From Nocardiopsis alba DSM 43377 (GTDB lineage: Bacteria > Actinomycetota > Actinomycetes > Streptosporangiales > Streptosporangiaceae), in NCBI RefSeq assembly GCF_000341225.1, contig NZ_ANAC01000017.1, positions 124,001 through 188,000 of the forward strand: 64,000 nt of DNA. The letters are read 5' to 3'. The notes under the pieces were generated by a model. The model searched no databases and was not told the DNA's origin. It saw only the letters and a list, made by a program, of their open reading frames with translations. Shown here piece by piece: positions 35,249 to 43,833 of this stretch (position 1 is the stretch's first letter; each line of letters starts with the position of its first letter). A program made the position numbers and the translations under genes.

Positions 35249-37870
35249 TTAAGCGTCCTTGTCGGTGTCGTTGGTCTTCTGCCTGCTCTCACGCCGTCCA
35301 CGGTCCGTGCCCTTCTGGAAGGCGGACATGTTGCGGCGTAGGCGGGCCAGCCGTTCCGAGCTGTCGAGCGGGGACGAGGCCTTGCCCGGGGCACCGGACG
35401 CGGGCCCGCTCCCGCCCTCGCCGGCGGGGTCGCCGGCCAACTGGGGGGCGAGGTTCTCCTGGGGACGTCGTTTGGGCAGCGGCGGACGGCCGCTCTCGGT
35501 CCGCTCCGCCTCTTGGACGGGCAGGGCGGCGGGTTCGGGGGTGGTGTTCTCGGGAGAGGGCTCGGAGTCCCTCGGGCGCTTCGGAGCGGGCGCGGCCGGC
35601 TCGGGGGAGGGGGTCGAGGTCTTCGGACGGTCGGGCACCGCGCTGATCCGGGAGGTGCGGGTGGGCAGCGGGGGACGGTCCTCGGTGCTCCCGCCGAGGA
35701 GGTCGCTCCCCTGGTCGGGGGCGCTCGGAGTGGTGGTCACCGAGGTCAGGACCGGCTTTCCGGCCGGTTCGGAGGACGAGGGCGCGCCGTCCGTCAGAGC
35801 GGCCTCGGGGGTGCGGTCCACGATCTCGCGGACCTCCCAGATGTCCTCTTCGGTCTCGTCGGAGGCGGGCAGAGGGGCACGATCCCCGGAGATCAGCTCC
35901 TGCGGCAGCAGGACGATGGCCAGAACGCCGCCGTAGGGGGAAGGGCGCAGGTGCACACCGATGCCGTGACGGTGGGCCAGATGCGAGACGACGAAGAGGC
36001 CCAGGCGCATCTTCTCGTTGAGACGCATGACGTCGAACTCGGGCGGCTCGGACAGCAGGGCGTTGGCCGACGCGAACTCGGCGTCGGACATGCCCAGACC
36101 GCGGTCCTCGATCTCGACGGTCACGCCGTTGGGCACGGACTCGCTGCTCAGACGCACGTTGGTGTGCGGGGGCGAGAACATCGCGGCGTTGTCGACCAGC
36201 TCGGCGACCAGGTGGATGACGTCGGCGACGGCCGGACCGTTGAGGTCGACGCGTGCGATGCGCTCGCGCTTGACGCGGGTGTAGTCGCCGGACTCGGAGA
36301 TCGCGCCGCGCAGGACGTCGATCAGCGGCATCGGGCGGTGCCAGGTACGTCCGGGCGCCTCGCCACCGAGGATCAGCAGGTTCTCGGCGTTACGCCGCGA
36401 ACGGGTCGCCAGGTGGTCCAGCTTGAACAACTGGGCGAGCTGCTCGGGATCCTCCTGCTCGCGCTCCATCCGGTCCAACAGGCGGAGCTGTCGGTGGACG
36501 AGGGTCTGGCTCCGGTGCGCGATGTTCAGGAAGACGCGGTTGACGCCCTGGCGCAGCTCCGTCTGCTGGACCGCCTCCTCGACCGCCGCGCGCTGGGCGG
36601 TGTTGAAGGAGCGGGCGACGTCGCCGATCTCGTCGTCCTCCGCCCGGAGCTCGGGCAGTTCGGCGCCGGTGTCGACGCGCTCGCCGCGGTGCAGGCGCTC
36701 CATGATCGCGGGAAGACGCTTCTCGGCCAGGTCCTGGGACTGGTCGCGCAGGGCCAGGAGACGGTCGGTGAGGTTGCGCGAGGAACGGCGGGCCAGGTAG
36801 AAGGCCAGTCCGGTCACGGCGGCCACGCCGAGGCTGCCGCCGAGAGCGATCAGCACGGACCGGTTGGCGCCCTCGGTGGTCAGGGAGGCCGCGTAACGGG
36901 CCTCATCGGCGCCGATGTCGGTGAGCTCGGACAGGACGTGGCCGTAGGCCGCGTCCCACTCGTCCCGGTCCACCGGCATGGACAGGTCGTCGACGGTCTG
37001 AGGGGCCAGGGTGACCGGATCGGTGATGGTCTCGGAGGAGACCTCGCGCTCCGTGATCCGCTCCTGCATCTCGAGGAGCGAGGCGTACTCGGGGCCGTCC
37101 AGCACCGCTTCGAACCGCTCGGCCTGACCGGGGCCGCCCAGGTAGCCGGCGTTGGCGTCCAGGAAGGCCTGGTAGGTGCCGACCAGACGGGTGAACTCGC
37201 GCTGGTCCTCGACCGAGAGTTCGTCGGTGGCGAAGGCCCGGGAGAGCTGGGCGTCGGAACGTGAGAAGGCGTCCACCGCGCGGAACATGTAGACCGCGGT
37301 GAAGCTGGGGTTGACGGAGGGGCCGCCGTCGCTGCTCAGACGCCCCTGGCTGTCGAAGCTGTCGGCGCCGTGCAGGACCAGCTCGTTGTAGTAGTCGAGG
37401 ACGTCGTCACGGCTCGCGTTCCCGGAGTCGACGGCCTCTCGGATCTCGTCGACGTCCTGGTACATGTCGTACAGCATCTCGATGTGCATGCCCGCCTCTT
37501 CGGGGGCGATGTCCACGAAGGTGATGAGCTCGGAGACGACCGTGCCGAGGGACTCGTCGGTGGAGTGGCGGGCCTCGGTGAGGCGCTGGGTCAGGTCGGC
37601 GTCGTCGGGGTTCTCGATGTAGGCGATCGTCGCCGACCGCTCCGTCATCGCGTCGACCAGACCGATCGCGGCCGGGGTGACCAGTTCGTGGGTGGCCTTG
37701 GCACGGAGGAGTCGGAAGACCGCTTCGCCACCGAGCGCGACGGTGAGGATCAGCCACAGCGCGATCAGGGCGGCCGTGGGGATCGTGACCATGGCGCGGA
37801 TACGGGCGGTGATCGTCCGCCCACGTTTCTTCGGTACTTCCTGCACGGTGCTCCTGTCGATCCGCGTCAT
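35249..37870 (-). CDS. cvnA: Conservon sensor histidine kinase-like protein CvnA
   Basis: The 873-residue membrane sensor has one helix near residues 25-50, an extracytoplasmic nitrate/nitrite-sensor-like helical domain to about residue 335, a second helix (SVLIALGGSLGVAAVTGLAFYL), HAMP-like sequence and the conserved NIAHRSQTLVHRQLRLLDRME region. The HATPase has N-box ELVDNAAMFSPP, DRGLGM and LGLFVVSHLAHRHG. A roughly 230-residue Pro/Ser/Glu-rich disordered tail follows. ATG 37870 lacks a ribosome site; an in-frame GTG at 37846 with AGGAG upstream may be the true start. It is the first gene of the conservon. Confidence 0.93.
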   Translation of the reverse strand: MTRIDRSTVQEVPKKRGRTITARIRAMVTIPTAALIALWLILTVALGGEAVFRLLRAKATHELVTPAAIGLVDAMTERSATIAYIENPDDADLTQRLTEARHSTDESLGTVVSELITFVDIAPEEAGMHIEMLYDMYQDVDEIREAVDSGNASRDDVLDYYNELVLHGADSFDSQGRLSSDGGPSVNPSFTAVYMFRAVDAFSRSDAQLSRAFATDELSVEDQREFTRLVGTYQAFLDANAGYLGGPGQAERFEAVLDGPEYASLLEMQERITEREVSSETITDPVTLAPQTVDDLSMPVDRDEWDAAYGHVLSELTDIGADEARYAASLTTEGANRSVLIALGGSLGVAAVTGLAFYLARRSSRNLTDRLLALRDQSQDLAEKRLPAIMERLHRGERVDTGAELPELRAEDDEIGDVARSFNTAQRAAVEEAVQQTELRQGVNRVFLNIAHRSQTLVHRQLRLLDRMEREQEDPEQLAQLFKLDHLATRSRRNAENLLILGGEAPGRTWHRPMPLIDVLRGAISESGDYTRVKRERIARVDLNGPAVADVIHLVAELVDNAAMFSPPHTNVRLSSESVPNGVTVEIEDRGLGMSDAEFASANALLSEPPEFDVMRLNEKMRLGLFVVSHLAHRHGIGVHLRPSPYGGVLAIVLLPQELISGDRAPLPASDETEEDIWEVREIVDRTPEAALTDGAPSSSEPAGKPVLTSVTTTPSAPDQGSDLLGGSTEDRPPLPTRTSRISAVPDRPKTSTPSPEPAAPAPKRPRDSEPSPENTTPEPAALPVQEAERTESGRPPLPKRRPQENLAPQLAGDPAGEGGSGPASGAPGKASSPLDSSERLARLRRNMSAFQKGTDRGRRESRQKTNDTDKDA

Positions 37871-38324
37871 GAGGTCTTACGGGGAGCCGGATCCGTGGTC
37901 GCCCGGTCGCCGATGGCGACGGGGGACGGGTACGCGGACTCCCGCCCGGACACCGCGTTCCTCCCGGACGGGGTGACGCGGATTCGCCGCCGGGGTGACC
38001 ACTGGCGGGTCTTTTCGGCGTGGGGGATCGTATCTCGGCTGGGAAACGCCGGTTTATCCGGGGGCGTAGGCAGTCTGCCATGAACTGGTGGAATGTTCAT
38101 AGAAGTGCAGCTCTGGGGCTTGCTGTGCCCTGTGGGGTCGGTGTTATGGAAAGCCATAGGACGAACTTCACATGTGACCGTATAGGTGGATCTTGCTTCC
38201 TTATCGCCCCTGAACGGCGGGGTCTCGGGAACGGATCGGGACCCGAATCCCGGTTCCCCGCACACACGGGTTCCGGCCGTACTAGCGTTACGGCGCGGAA
38301 CAGGCCGAATCGGGAGGAGACGTG
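37871..38324. other. Divergent promoter region of the conservon and the VanZ/RDD gene
   Basis: This 454-bp gap has no recognisable gene. It contains the perfect palindrome TCACATGTGA (38168-38177) followed by GTATAGG, and TACTAG near 38280 about 30 bases before the ribosome site of the downstream plus-strand gene. Both are promoter-like but unproven. Confidence 0.45.
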
Positions 38325-39404
38325 ATGGGGCAACCGTTCGGCGGCGGACAGGCGGCCATCGACGTGGCGGTCGCGGCCGTACCACTGCTGACGGTGATCG
38401 GCGCCGCCCTCTATCTGAACGGCCAGCATCGCCGCTATGGACGCCCGACGGGCTGGTCGGGGACGCTCACACGGGCCGCGCTCCTCGTCGGCGCCGGCCT
38501 GGTCGCCTACGCGGTCTGGCCGTTGCCCGCCTCCATCGACGGGCTCTGCCCGGTCGTCCCCGAGGCCGCCCCGCCACCGGATCCGCGTTCGATCGCCCTG
38601 ACCCTCGGGCTCTTCCTCCCGGTGGGGATCCTGGCCCGGGCCCGATTCCGTCGCGGACTCCTGGTCACGCTCGCCCTGGGCACCGCCCTGGCACTGGCGG
38701 TGACGGCGATCCGCGCCACCGGGGTCCTGGGCCTGTACCCGTGCTCCTACAACGTGGACGCGCCCGAACTCACCGGGGTCGCCGTGGCCGGGGTCCTGCT
38801 CGGTTGGCTCCTGGCCCGTTGGGTCCCGACTCTGTGGCCGTACGGTCCGCACCGGTCCTGGCCCGGAGCGGTCCCCGACCGGGCCGCGCCCGACCTCCTC
38901 CGGCGGGCTCTGGGCACTCTCCTGGACCTGGGGGCGTGGTGGTTCGGATCGCAGCTGGTCCTCGCCCTGATCGCCGTCTACGGTCCGGTCCCGTCGGATC
39001 TCGAGGCCCGGGCGCGGATCGCCGTGCTCTCGGGCGTCGCCCTGCTCCTCGGGGTCCTGGTGCCCATGCTCCGTCGTGACCGCTGCTCGCCGGGGCGCGC
39101 CGCCGTGCACCTCGCGTTGACCGAACGCTCCATGTCCCGCCCGGCCGGGCGCCACCTGGTCCTGGCCCGGACCGCGCTGCTGTCCCTACCGGTGGTCCTG
39201 CTCATCGCCTCGGGCCACGGCTGGTGGGCGTTGGCCGTGGTCGCCGTGCACGCCTCCGCCGCGGTGGTCCGTCCGGACGGTACCGGTCTGGTCGACCTGC
39301 TCTGCGGGGTCAGGGTGCGCACCCGCTCCACCATCGACGGTGCCCTTCCCGGCCGCCTGGTGCGCTATTCGCCTCCGGAGACACGGGCCCCGGCCTCCGT
39401 CTGA
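38325..39404 (+). CDS. VanZ-like/RDD-like polytopic membrane protein
   Basis: The 359 residues have about eight membrane helices. The N-terminal half (WPLPASIDGLCPVVPE, then LGLFLPVGILARARFRRGLLVTLALG) resembles VanZ. The C-terminal half begins RRALGTLLDLGAWWFGSQ, as in RDD-family proteins, and ends LVDLLCGVRVRTRS. VanZ-RDD fusions are common in actinomycetes; function is unknown, with a possible envelope-stress or teicoplanin-type role by homology. ATG 38325 has GGGAGGAG six bases upstream; GTG 38322 is the alternative. It diverges from the conservon. Confidence 0.75.
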   Translation: MGQPFGGGQAAIDVAVAAVPLLTVIGAALYLNGQHRRYGRPTGWSGTLTRAALLVGAGLVAYAVWPLPASIDGLCPVVPEAAPPPDPRSIALTLGLFLPVGILARARFRRGLLVTLALGTALALAVTAIRATGVLGLYPCSYNVDAPELTGVAVAGVLLGWLLARWVPTLWPYGPHRSWPGAVPDRAAPDLLRRALGTLLDLGAWWFGSQLVLALIAVYGPVPSDLEARARIAVLSGVALLLGVLVPMLRRDRCSPGRAAVHLALTERSMSRPAGRHLVLARTALLSLPVVLLIASGHGWWALAVVAVHASAAVVRPDGTGLVDLLCGVRVRTRSTIDGALPGRLVRYSPPETRAPASV

Positions 39405-39429
39405 ACGGTGCGGGCCCCACGTGGGCGAG

Positions 39430-39460
39430 GAAGGGTCCCGTGATGTCCACGGGGCCCTTC
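39430..39460. terminator. Hairpin terminator between convergent genes
   Basis: GAAGGGTCCCGTG pairs with CACGGGGCCCTTC apart from one T-G wobble, with a short loop. It separates the VanZ/RDD gene from the DUF3592 gene. Confidence 0.75.
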
Positions 39461-39467
39461 CGAACGT

Positions 39468-39917
39468 TCACACGGGGAGGAGACGGGTCGTCCCCCGATC
39501 CTCGGAGAGCGGCGCGGCCAGGTCGCTCCAGTGCAGGTAGCCGAGGAACAGCCCCGCCGCCACCAGGGCGAGACCGAGCCCGCCGAACAGCCCGCGCACC
39601 CAGTGACTCAACCAGGGGGCGGCGACGATCCGGGCCCGCTCGGGAAGATCGGGGTCGTAGGAGACGGTGACGATCTCGCCCGCCCGGGAGGCGGTCCAAC
39701 CCGTGTTCTCGTGTTCGGCGTGCACCTCCTTGCCCTCCTCGGTCTGGAACTGCACGATCATGCGTGAGGCGACCGACGTCTCGTGGTAGCCGATCACCCT
39801 TCCCTTGGCACGCACGCCGTGCCGGACCAGGCGTAGTTCCAGACGGGTGTCGCGCATGACGATCCACAGCAGGATCGCGCCGGCGATCAGGGGGAGCAGA
39901 GGGTACAGATCGGCCAT
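39468..39917 (-). CDS. DUF3592 family membrane protein
   Basis: The 149 residues have a helix at each end (LYPLLPLIAGAILLWIVM and GLFGGLGLALVAAGLFLGYLHW) around a beta domain with RAKGRVIGYHE, IVQFQTEEGKEV and VTVSYDPDLPERARI, the hallmarks of DUF3592. Function is unknown. It follows tetR on the same strand after 43 bases and might be co-transcribed. Confidence 0.85.
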   Translation of the reverse strand: MADLYPLLPLIAGAILLWIVMRDTRLELRLVRHGVRAKGRVIGYHETSVASRMIVQFQTEEGKEVHAEHENTGWTASRAGEIVTVSYDPDLPERARIVAAPWLSHWVRGLFGGLGLALVAAGLFLGYLHWSDLAAPLSEDRGTTRLLPV

Positions 39918-39960
39918 GGCAAGGGGGTCCTCTCCGGGATGTTCGGGACGGGCCGGGCGC

Positions 39961-40605
39961 TCAACGCGGTGAGGCGGGGGAACCGATCAGACCGTCGGCC
40001 ATGTGCGCCAGGGTGGTGTGGATCTCCTCGATCGGGCGTTCGGGTTGCAGGGTCCGCCAGTCGAGGGCCACCGTCACCACCATGCCGAACAGAGCCGATC
40101 CCGCAAGCGATGTGTCCAGGTCCGGCCGGGTCAGACCGCGTTCGACCAGGACGTCCAGACGCTCGGTGATGACCCCGATCGCCTGCGTGCGGATCTGCCG
40201 GACGGTGGCGTACCAGGAGCGGTTGGTGCGCCAGGCCTCGGCCATCAACAGCCGGGCCAGGGCCTCGTGGGTGCCGATGAACACGACCCCGGCGCGCAGC
40301 ACCTCGGTCAGTGCCCGACGGGGCTCCATTCCGGGTGCTGGGACCGCCTCGCGCAGGGTGTCGGCCAGCCGGGTCACGCCCCACTTCATGAGGGCGGCGT
40401 AGAGCTCGTCCTTGCCACCGAAGTTGTAGTAGACCGTGCCCTTGGCGACCCCGGCCCGCTCGGCGATCTCGTCCACGGTGGTGGAGCCGTAACCCTGTTC
40501 GGAGATCAGGGTGACGGCCGCGTCGAACAACTTGCGTCGGGTCGCCTCGCGGCGGCCGCCGACGGGCTTCTCCGGGGTGGGGGTCCTCATGTTCATCGGC
40601 TCCAT
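39961..40605 (-). CDS. TetR-family transcriptional regulator
   Basis: The 214-residue repressor has the N-terminal helix-turn-helix RRKLFDAAVTLISEQGYGST, VDEIAERAGVAKGTVYYNFGGKDELY. The ligand domain follows, with a TetR C-terminal ending in IEEIHTTLAHMADGL. ATG 40605 has AAAGGG five bases upstream; two further ATG codons lie 3 and 5 codons inside. It is encoded just downstream of the YhgE/ABC genes and probably represses that operon through the palindrome at 43607-43620. Direct repeats immediately upstream may be for autoregulation. Confidence 0.92.
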   Translation of the reverse strand: MEPMNMRTPTPEKPVGGRREATRRKLFDAAVTLISEQGYGSTTVDEIAERAGVAKGTVYYNFGGKDELYAALMKWGVTRLADTLREAVPAPGMEPRRALTEVLRAGVVFIGTHEALARLLMAEAWRTNRSWYATVRQIRTQAIGVITERLDVLVERGLTRPDLDTSLAGSALFGMVVTVALDWRTLQPERPIEEIHTTLAHMADGLIGSPASPR

Positions 40606-40610
40606 TGTGC

Positions 40611-40639
40611 CCTTTGTTCGGAGGACGTCCTTTGTTCGG
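40611..40639 (-). repeat. Direct repeats upstream of tetR
   Basis: CCGAACAAAGG (minus strand) occurs twice, 18 bp apart, around the palindrome AGGACGTCCT. The proximal copy overlaps the tetR ribosome site, so a bound factor would block tetR expression. Confidence 0.6.
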
Positions 40640-40675
40640 TTCCTCCGGTGCCGGTGCGACCGACACCGGAGGAAC
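40639..40675 (-). terminator. Hairpin terminator after the YhgE/Pip gene
   Basis: A perfect 12-bp stem, GTTCCTCCGGTG with CACCGGAGGAAC, closes a 13-base loop that itself contains CGGT/ACCG. It lies 25 bases after the YhgE stop. Confidence 0.75.
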
Positions 40676-40700
40676 ACGGTCCGAAGGACGCCGTTCCTCT

Positions 40701-42809
40701 CTAGACCTTCAAGGCGGGGTAGAGGGTGGACATCGACCAGACGCGTTTGCGGGCCACGGCCAGCCAGGTCAGCAGCAGTGGGACCACCAGCCACAGACCC
40801 ATGACGCCGAAGGCCTGCGCGACCACGTTCATGTCACCGCCGCCGATGAGGTGCCGCATGGCGGTCACCCCCCAGTGCAGGGGCAGGTACGGGGCGATCG
40901 CCTGGAAGAAGGTCGGGCTGGTCTCGATCGGATAGGTACCGCCCGCCGAGGTCAACTGGAGCACCAGCAGAGCCAGGGCGATGACCCGTCCGGCCGCACC
41001 GAACCGCACGGTGAGGAACTGGACGGTGGCGGCGAAGGCGGATGCCGTGAGCAGCAGGAACGCCAGCATCAGTGGCCAGTTCCGTGACTCCAGTCCCAGG
41101 CCCACGTGCAGCACGCCCATCATGACCAGCACCTGCGCCCAACCGAGCATCATCGGGACCATACGGCCGGCCAGCGCCACGCGCCAGGACGGAGAGGAGG
41201 AGGCCAGACCCCGGTTGGACAGGGCCGGCAGCACCATGAACACCACCATCGCGCCGACCCACAGGGACAGGGGCACGAAGAACGGGGCGAAGCCGGTGCC
41301 GTAGTTGGGCACCTCGTTGTCCACCTCGCTGTCCAAACGGACCGGCTCGCTCATCATGTCGGCGGCGTCGGCCCGGCCGGAATCGGAGTAGGTGGGGATC
41401 TCGTCGACGCCGTCGTTGAGTCCGTCGGCCAACTCCTCGGAGCCGGAGGACAGGTCGCCCAGACCGTCGTGCAGACGGTCGGCGCCGCCGCTGAGCTCGC
41501 CCAGTCCGCTGTCGAGGTCGCTCGCACCGCTGGAGGCGTCGGAGAGGCCGTCCCGGATCTTCCGGGAACCCTCGGCCAGTTCCTCCAGGCCTTCGGCCAG
41601 GGCGTCGATCTGGTCGCGGGCGTCCTCGGCCTTGCTCACGGTGTTCGGCAGGTCGTCGGCGACCTCGACCGCCCTCTCGCTCAGCGCGGCGGCCTCGGCG
41701 GCGGTGGAGTCGATCTCGTCCCGGTTGTCGTTGACGAACCCCGCCACGGACAGGGCGGTGCCCATCGCGTCGTCCAGGTCGGTCAGCAGCGCGTACAGGT
41801 CGGGCTGGTCCTTCTCCAGGTCGGGGTTCTCCTCCAAGAACGTGTCGAGACGTCCGTCGACCGCCTCCATGCCGCTCACGTCGATCTCCTCCGGCAGTCG
41901 AGTGAGGGCCTGGGAGACGCCGTCGGTGACGTCGGCGATGGTCTCGGCGCGCGCCTGGATGTCCGGGATGTCCTCTTCCAGGCGGGGGAGGAGGTCGTCG
42001 GCGAGCTCGTCCAGTCGCTCGACCTTCGCGGAGACCTGGTCCGAGGCGCTGCCCGCGCCCTCGGCCAGCTCCTCGGAGCCCGAGTACAGCTCGGAGAGTC
42101 CGCCGCTGAGCGAACCGGCGCCCGTGTGGGCCTCGCCGATGCCCTCGGAGAGCTCGCCGGAGCCGCTCTCGGCGTCGCCCGCCCCGTCCGCGAGTTGTCC
42201 GGCGCCGTCGGCCGCCTCCTCGGTCTTGCCGTGGATCTCGTTGAAGCCGAGGAAGATCTGGTCCAGATAGTCGCCGATGGCGGTGCTCGCCGCCGTCTCG
42301 CGGATCTCCTTGAAGGCGCTGCCCGCCAACTGCCGGACGATGTAGCTGTTGGAGTCGTTGTAGTTCGCGACCAGGAGGGCGGGGGTGGGGTTCTCACGGT
42401 CTCGGGAGGGTGAGGTGAGGGCCTGGCTGAAGTGCGAGGGGATGGTGAGGGTGACGTAGTAGTCGCCGTCGTCCAGGCCTCGTGCGGCCTCGGCCGCGTC
42501 GACCAGGTGCCAGTCGAGGTCGCCGCGTTCCAACAGGGTGTCGGCCAGTTCCCCGCCGATGTCGACCTCCTCCCCGTCGACCTCGGCCCCCGTGTCCTCG
42601 TTGACCAGGGCGACCGGCAGGTGCTCCATGCGGTCGAAGGGGTCCCAGAAGGACCACAGGTACATCCCCGAGTAGAGCAGGGGGATGAGCATGAGGGCGG
42701 CCAGCGCCGCGGTGGGCAGCGGCGAGCGCAGGAAGGACCGCATGGTGAGCAGTCCGAGGCGGGGGACGGCGAGGAAGCGGTAGCGAGGGGCTCTGTCAGC
42801 TCTGGGCAC
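40701..42809 (-). CDS. YhgE/Pip-family ABC-2-type membrane protein
   Basis: The 702 residues have one N-terminal helix (TAALAALMLIPLLYSGMYLWSF), then the YhgE motif LPVALVNEDTGAEVDG and a large extracytoplasmic helical region with repeated G-S-G-E-L-S-type heptads (about 195-500). Five to six C-terminal helices resemble an ABC-2 permease. Family members include the phage infection protein Pip; many are type VII-associated or drug/lipid exporters. It overlaps the upstream ATPase gene by 14 bases, so the two form one transporter operon under TetR control. Confidence 0.9.
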   Translation of the reverse strand: MPRADRAPRYRFLAVPRLGLLTMRSFLRSPLPTAALAALMLIPLLYSGMYLWSFWDPFDRMEHLPVALVNEDTGAEVDGEEVDIGGELADTLLERGDLDWHLVDAAEAARGLDDGDYYVTLTIPSHFSQALTSPSRDRENPTPALLVANYNDSNSYIVRQLAGSAFKEIRETAASTAIGDYLDQIFLGFNEIHGKTEEAADGAGQLADGAGDAESGSGELSEGIGEAHTGAGSLSGGLSELYSGSEELAEGAGSASDQVSAKVERLDELADDLLPRLEEDIPDIQARAETIADVTDGVSQALTRLPEEIDVSGMEAVDGRLDTFLEENPDLEKDQPDLYALLTDLDDAMGTALSVAGFVNDNRDEIDSTAAEAAALSERAVEVADDLPNTVSKAEDARDQIDALAEGLEELAEGSRKIRDGLSDASSGASDLDSGLGELSGGADRLHDGLGDLSSGSEELADGLNDGVDEIPTYSDSGRADAADMMSEPVRLDSEVDNEVPNYGTGFAPFFVPLSLWVGAMVVFMVLPALSNRGLASSSPSWRVALAGRMVPMMLGWAQVLVMMGVLHVGLGLESRNWPLMLAFLLLTASAFAATVQFLTVRFGAAGRVIALALLVLQLTSAGGTYPIETSPTFFQAIAPYLPLHWGVTAMRHLIGGGDMNVVAQAFGVMGLWLVVPLLLTWLAVARKRVWSMSTLYPALKV

Positions 42810-43584
42810 GGTGGGCGCCTCCCTTACGGCCGTTCCTCTTGTCGCCGTCGGTGTCGTCCTTCTCGCCGTGGAGCAGGTCGGAGATGCCGATCACGCCTTC
42901 GTCCTCGGTGCTTTCGGGGGCCTCTCCCTGGTGGATGGGGATGGGGCCCTGGGTGTCGTCGTCGGCCACGGTGCCGAGTTCGCGGGCGTCGGCGCAGGTG
43001 GCGATGACGGTCAGTCCCTCCTCGGAGAGGTCCTTGAGGGTGCGCCACATCTCGGCCTGATGCTCGCCGCTCAGGCCGCCGTCGACGTCGTCGACGGCCA
43101 GGAGGCGGGGTTCGTAGACCAGTCCCAGGGCCATGCCGAGGCGCCTGCGTTCGGGCAGGGGGAGTTCCTTGATCAGGGTCTTGCGGTCCAGGTCGGCCAG
43201 TCCGACCGCCTCCATGGCCTCGTCCGCCACGGAACGGGCGGAGGGGCGCAGGCGCAGCAGGCGTGCCTCGGAGAGGTGCTCGCGGACCCGGAGGCGTTCG
43301 TCGAGGTCGTTGACGTCGTTCATGAGCCCCAGAGAGCTGATTCGACGGACCTTGCGGGCCTGCTTCGGGAGGGAGAAGCCGTCCACGTGCAGGGTGCCCC
43401 GGCTGGGGCGCATCCTCCCGGTGAGGGTGAGCAACAGGGCGCTGCGTCCACCGCCGGAATCGGCCTGGAAGACGGTGAGCGTTCCTGGGCGCGCGGTGAA
43501 GTCGATCCCCGTGTAGACGGGGCCCTCTCGGGTGGTGAGTGTGACGTCCTCGGCGTGCACACGTGCTCCGGTGGCCCGACGCAT
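42796..43584 (-). CDS. Degenerate ABC transporter ATP-binding protein
   Basis: The 262-residue partner of the YhgE/Pip permease has the overall ABC fold order, but its motifs are altered. Walker A reads ADSGGGRSA, with Arg in place of the essential Lys. The signature region reads PLPERRRLG rather than LSGGQ. Walker B ends LLAVDDVDGG, with Asp where the catalytic Glu would be. ATP turnover may be weak or absent. An acidic C-terminal tail is present. ATG 43584 with GGGAGG upstream is chosen; the longer frame runs through the operator. Confidence 0.8.
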   Translation of the reverse strand: MRRATGARVHAEDVTLTTREGPVYTGIDFTARPGTLTVFQADSGGGRSALLLTLTGRMRPSRGTLHVDGFSLPKQARKVRRISSLGLMNDVNDLDERLRVREHLSEARLLRLRPSARSVADEAMEAVGLADLDRKTLIKELPLPERRRLGMALGLVYEPRLLAVDDVDGGLSGEHQAEMWRTLKDLSEEGLTVIATCADARELGTVADDDTQGPIPIHQGEAPESTEDEGVIGISDLLHGEKDDTDGDKRNGRKGGAHRAQS

Positions 43585-43606
43585 CCTTAGCGGCCTCCCT
43601 TTTTGA

Positions 43607-43620
43607 ACTGACCGGTCAGT
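43607..43620. promoter_or_regulatory. Perfect palindromic operator of the YhgE/ABC operon
   Basis: ACTGACCGGTCAGT is a perfect 14-bp palindrome 23 bases upstream of the ABC start, of the TGACCGGTCA kind common to TetR-regulated efflux promoters. The tetR gene of the same cluster is the probable regulator. Confidence 0.75.
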
Positions 43621-43833
43621 ACAAATTCCGGGTCCACGGTACTCCCCGGAGTCGGTGCTCCTGAGCGTTGGGCCCTGTGGCCTCCGGCACAAAGAGGCGC
43701 TCCAGGGGCAGGGGGGATCCGAATCGGGATTTGACGGGGCGCTTGCCAGGTTCTTCGTGTAATTTGAAAAAATACGTAATCTCGTAATAATGAAGGTGTA
43801 GGAGTGACGTCACATCGACAGCGGGGAGCGGCC

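Noticed and set aside
38168-38177. TCACATGTGA as a CRP-type binding site
   Set aside because: Only a 10-bp palindrome with the wrong half-site spacing for CRP; kept only as a note in the intergenic entry.
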